Notes under the pieces: model-generated
What the model was told of the DNA's origin: nothing
The model's database searches: none
What the model saw: only the letters and a program-made list of their open reading frames with translations
Translations under genes and position numbers: made by a program
DNA from: Firmicutes bacterium CAG:882
GTDB lineage: Bacteria; Bacillota; Clostridia; Lachnospirales; Lachnospiraceae
Length of the DNA stretch: 42,313 bases
Assembly: GCA_000435595.1 (NCBI GenBank)
Contig: FR895361.1
Location: 1 to 42,313, forward strand
Direction of reading: 5' to 3'
In this document: one piece after another, positions 42,116 through 42,313 of the stretch
Numbering within the stretch: the first letter of the stretch is position 1
Layout: each line of letters opens with the position of its first letter

Positions 42116-42313
42116 CTATTCGTTTGTTTCTCTATAAACTGTCATTCCGAGTATTTTGATTTCGAACCCATCAATATATGGTTTTACACCATCTACTTCT
42201 GGTGCAAGTTGGTGTATTATTGTAACTTCATACACTAATGCTTTATACCTAACGCTTCCGCCGTCTTTTAAGTTCATACGAATAGGGGTTAATAGGATTA
42301 CTAAAACAACTAT
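42116..42313 (-). CDS. C-terminal part of a small secreted or membrane protein (start beyond window)
   Basis: The frame is open from the window edge to a TAG at 42116-42118, giving 65 visible residues. A hydrophobic stretch (IVVLVILLTP) at the edge is probably a signal or membrane segment. It is followed by RMNLKDGGSVRYKALVYEVT and a final GFEIKILGMTVY. The pattern LKDGG-x(3)-Y-x-A-x-x-Y-x-V together with a closing I-x-I-x-G-x-x-x-Y is one I associate with small uncharacterised proteins common in Clostridia. Function unknown. Confidence 0.55.
   Translation of the reverse strand: MVVLVILLTPIRMNLKDGGSVRYKALVYEVTIIHQLAPEVDGVKPYIDGFEIKILGMTVYRETNE

Overview
The window looks like chromosome of a pectin-degrading Clostridia species, most likely Lachnospiraceae in the neighbourhood of Lachnospira eligens. 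This is inferred from gene style only: moderate GC, AGGAGG-type ribosome binding sites, TTGACA/TATAAT-like promoters, a giant secreted rhamnogalacturonan-degrading protein, split ThrE exporter halves and XRE/TPR regulators. No rRNA, tRNA, CRISPR array, complete insertion sequence or prophage was seen.

Layout. 1-2594 (+) is a visibly AT-richer segment holding the end of an unknown acidic protein, an EcsC-family protein and a Ser/Thr-kinase-like protein. 2697-8577 (-) holds guaA behind its own promoter and folded leader, a GNAT acetyltransferase overlapping a DHHW/AlgX-like SGNH membrane protein, and an XRE-HTH/aminotransferase fusion. 8578-12977 (-) holds a bifunctional homocysteine methyltransferase/methylene-THF reductase with a 200-nt leader, a PatB/MalY-type C-S lyase and a DUF3737 protein. 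13084-18601 (-) is a small glycan operon, GH27 then a MocR regulator then GH2, with a 22-bp perfect palindrome upstream. 18694-22549 holds udk and luxS (convergent), then the two ThrE halves overlapping a patatin-like phospholipase. 22550-26550 holds a 49-residue signal-peptide-bearing peptide convergent with a double HTH-TPR regulator, then an Rpn-type nuclease. 26626-42313 (-) holds a MacB/FtsX-type ABC transporter, aguB, a CE12-PL11 giant surface protein of nearly 3,000 residues, aguA and two small membrane proteins, the last cut by the window edge.

How it fits together. The giant protein would deacetylate and cleave rhamnogalacturonan I at the cell surface, and the cytoplasmic GH27 and GH2 enzymes could finish imported galactose-decorated fragments. 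aguA and aguB, consecutive steps from agmatine to putrescine, flank the giant gene, which has its own promoter region and terminators and looks inserted between them. LuxS, the HMT/MTHFR fusion and the PatB-like lyase all touch homocysteine and methionine metabolism.

The most interesting observations are: (i) the candidate peptide/RRNPP-like receptor pair at 23099-25142, whose receptor is an internal tandem duplication of an HTH-TPR unit; (ii) the giant gene, where a frameshift at about 31568 separates the enzyme from its Pro/Thr/Glu stalk and membrane anchor inside a 39-nt repeat array open in all three frames; and (iii) an FN3 domain after PL11 apparently split by a roughly 700-residue cassette of binding modules. 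Uncharacterised structured leaders precede guaA, the MTHFR gene and the Rpn gene.
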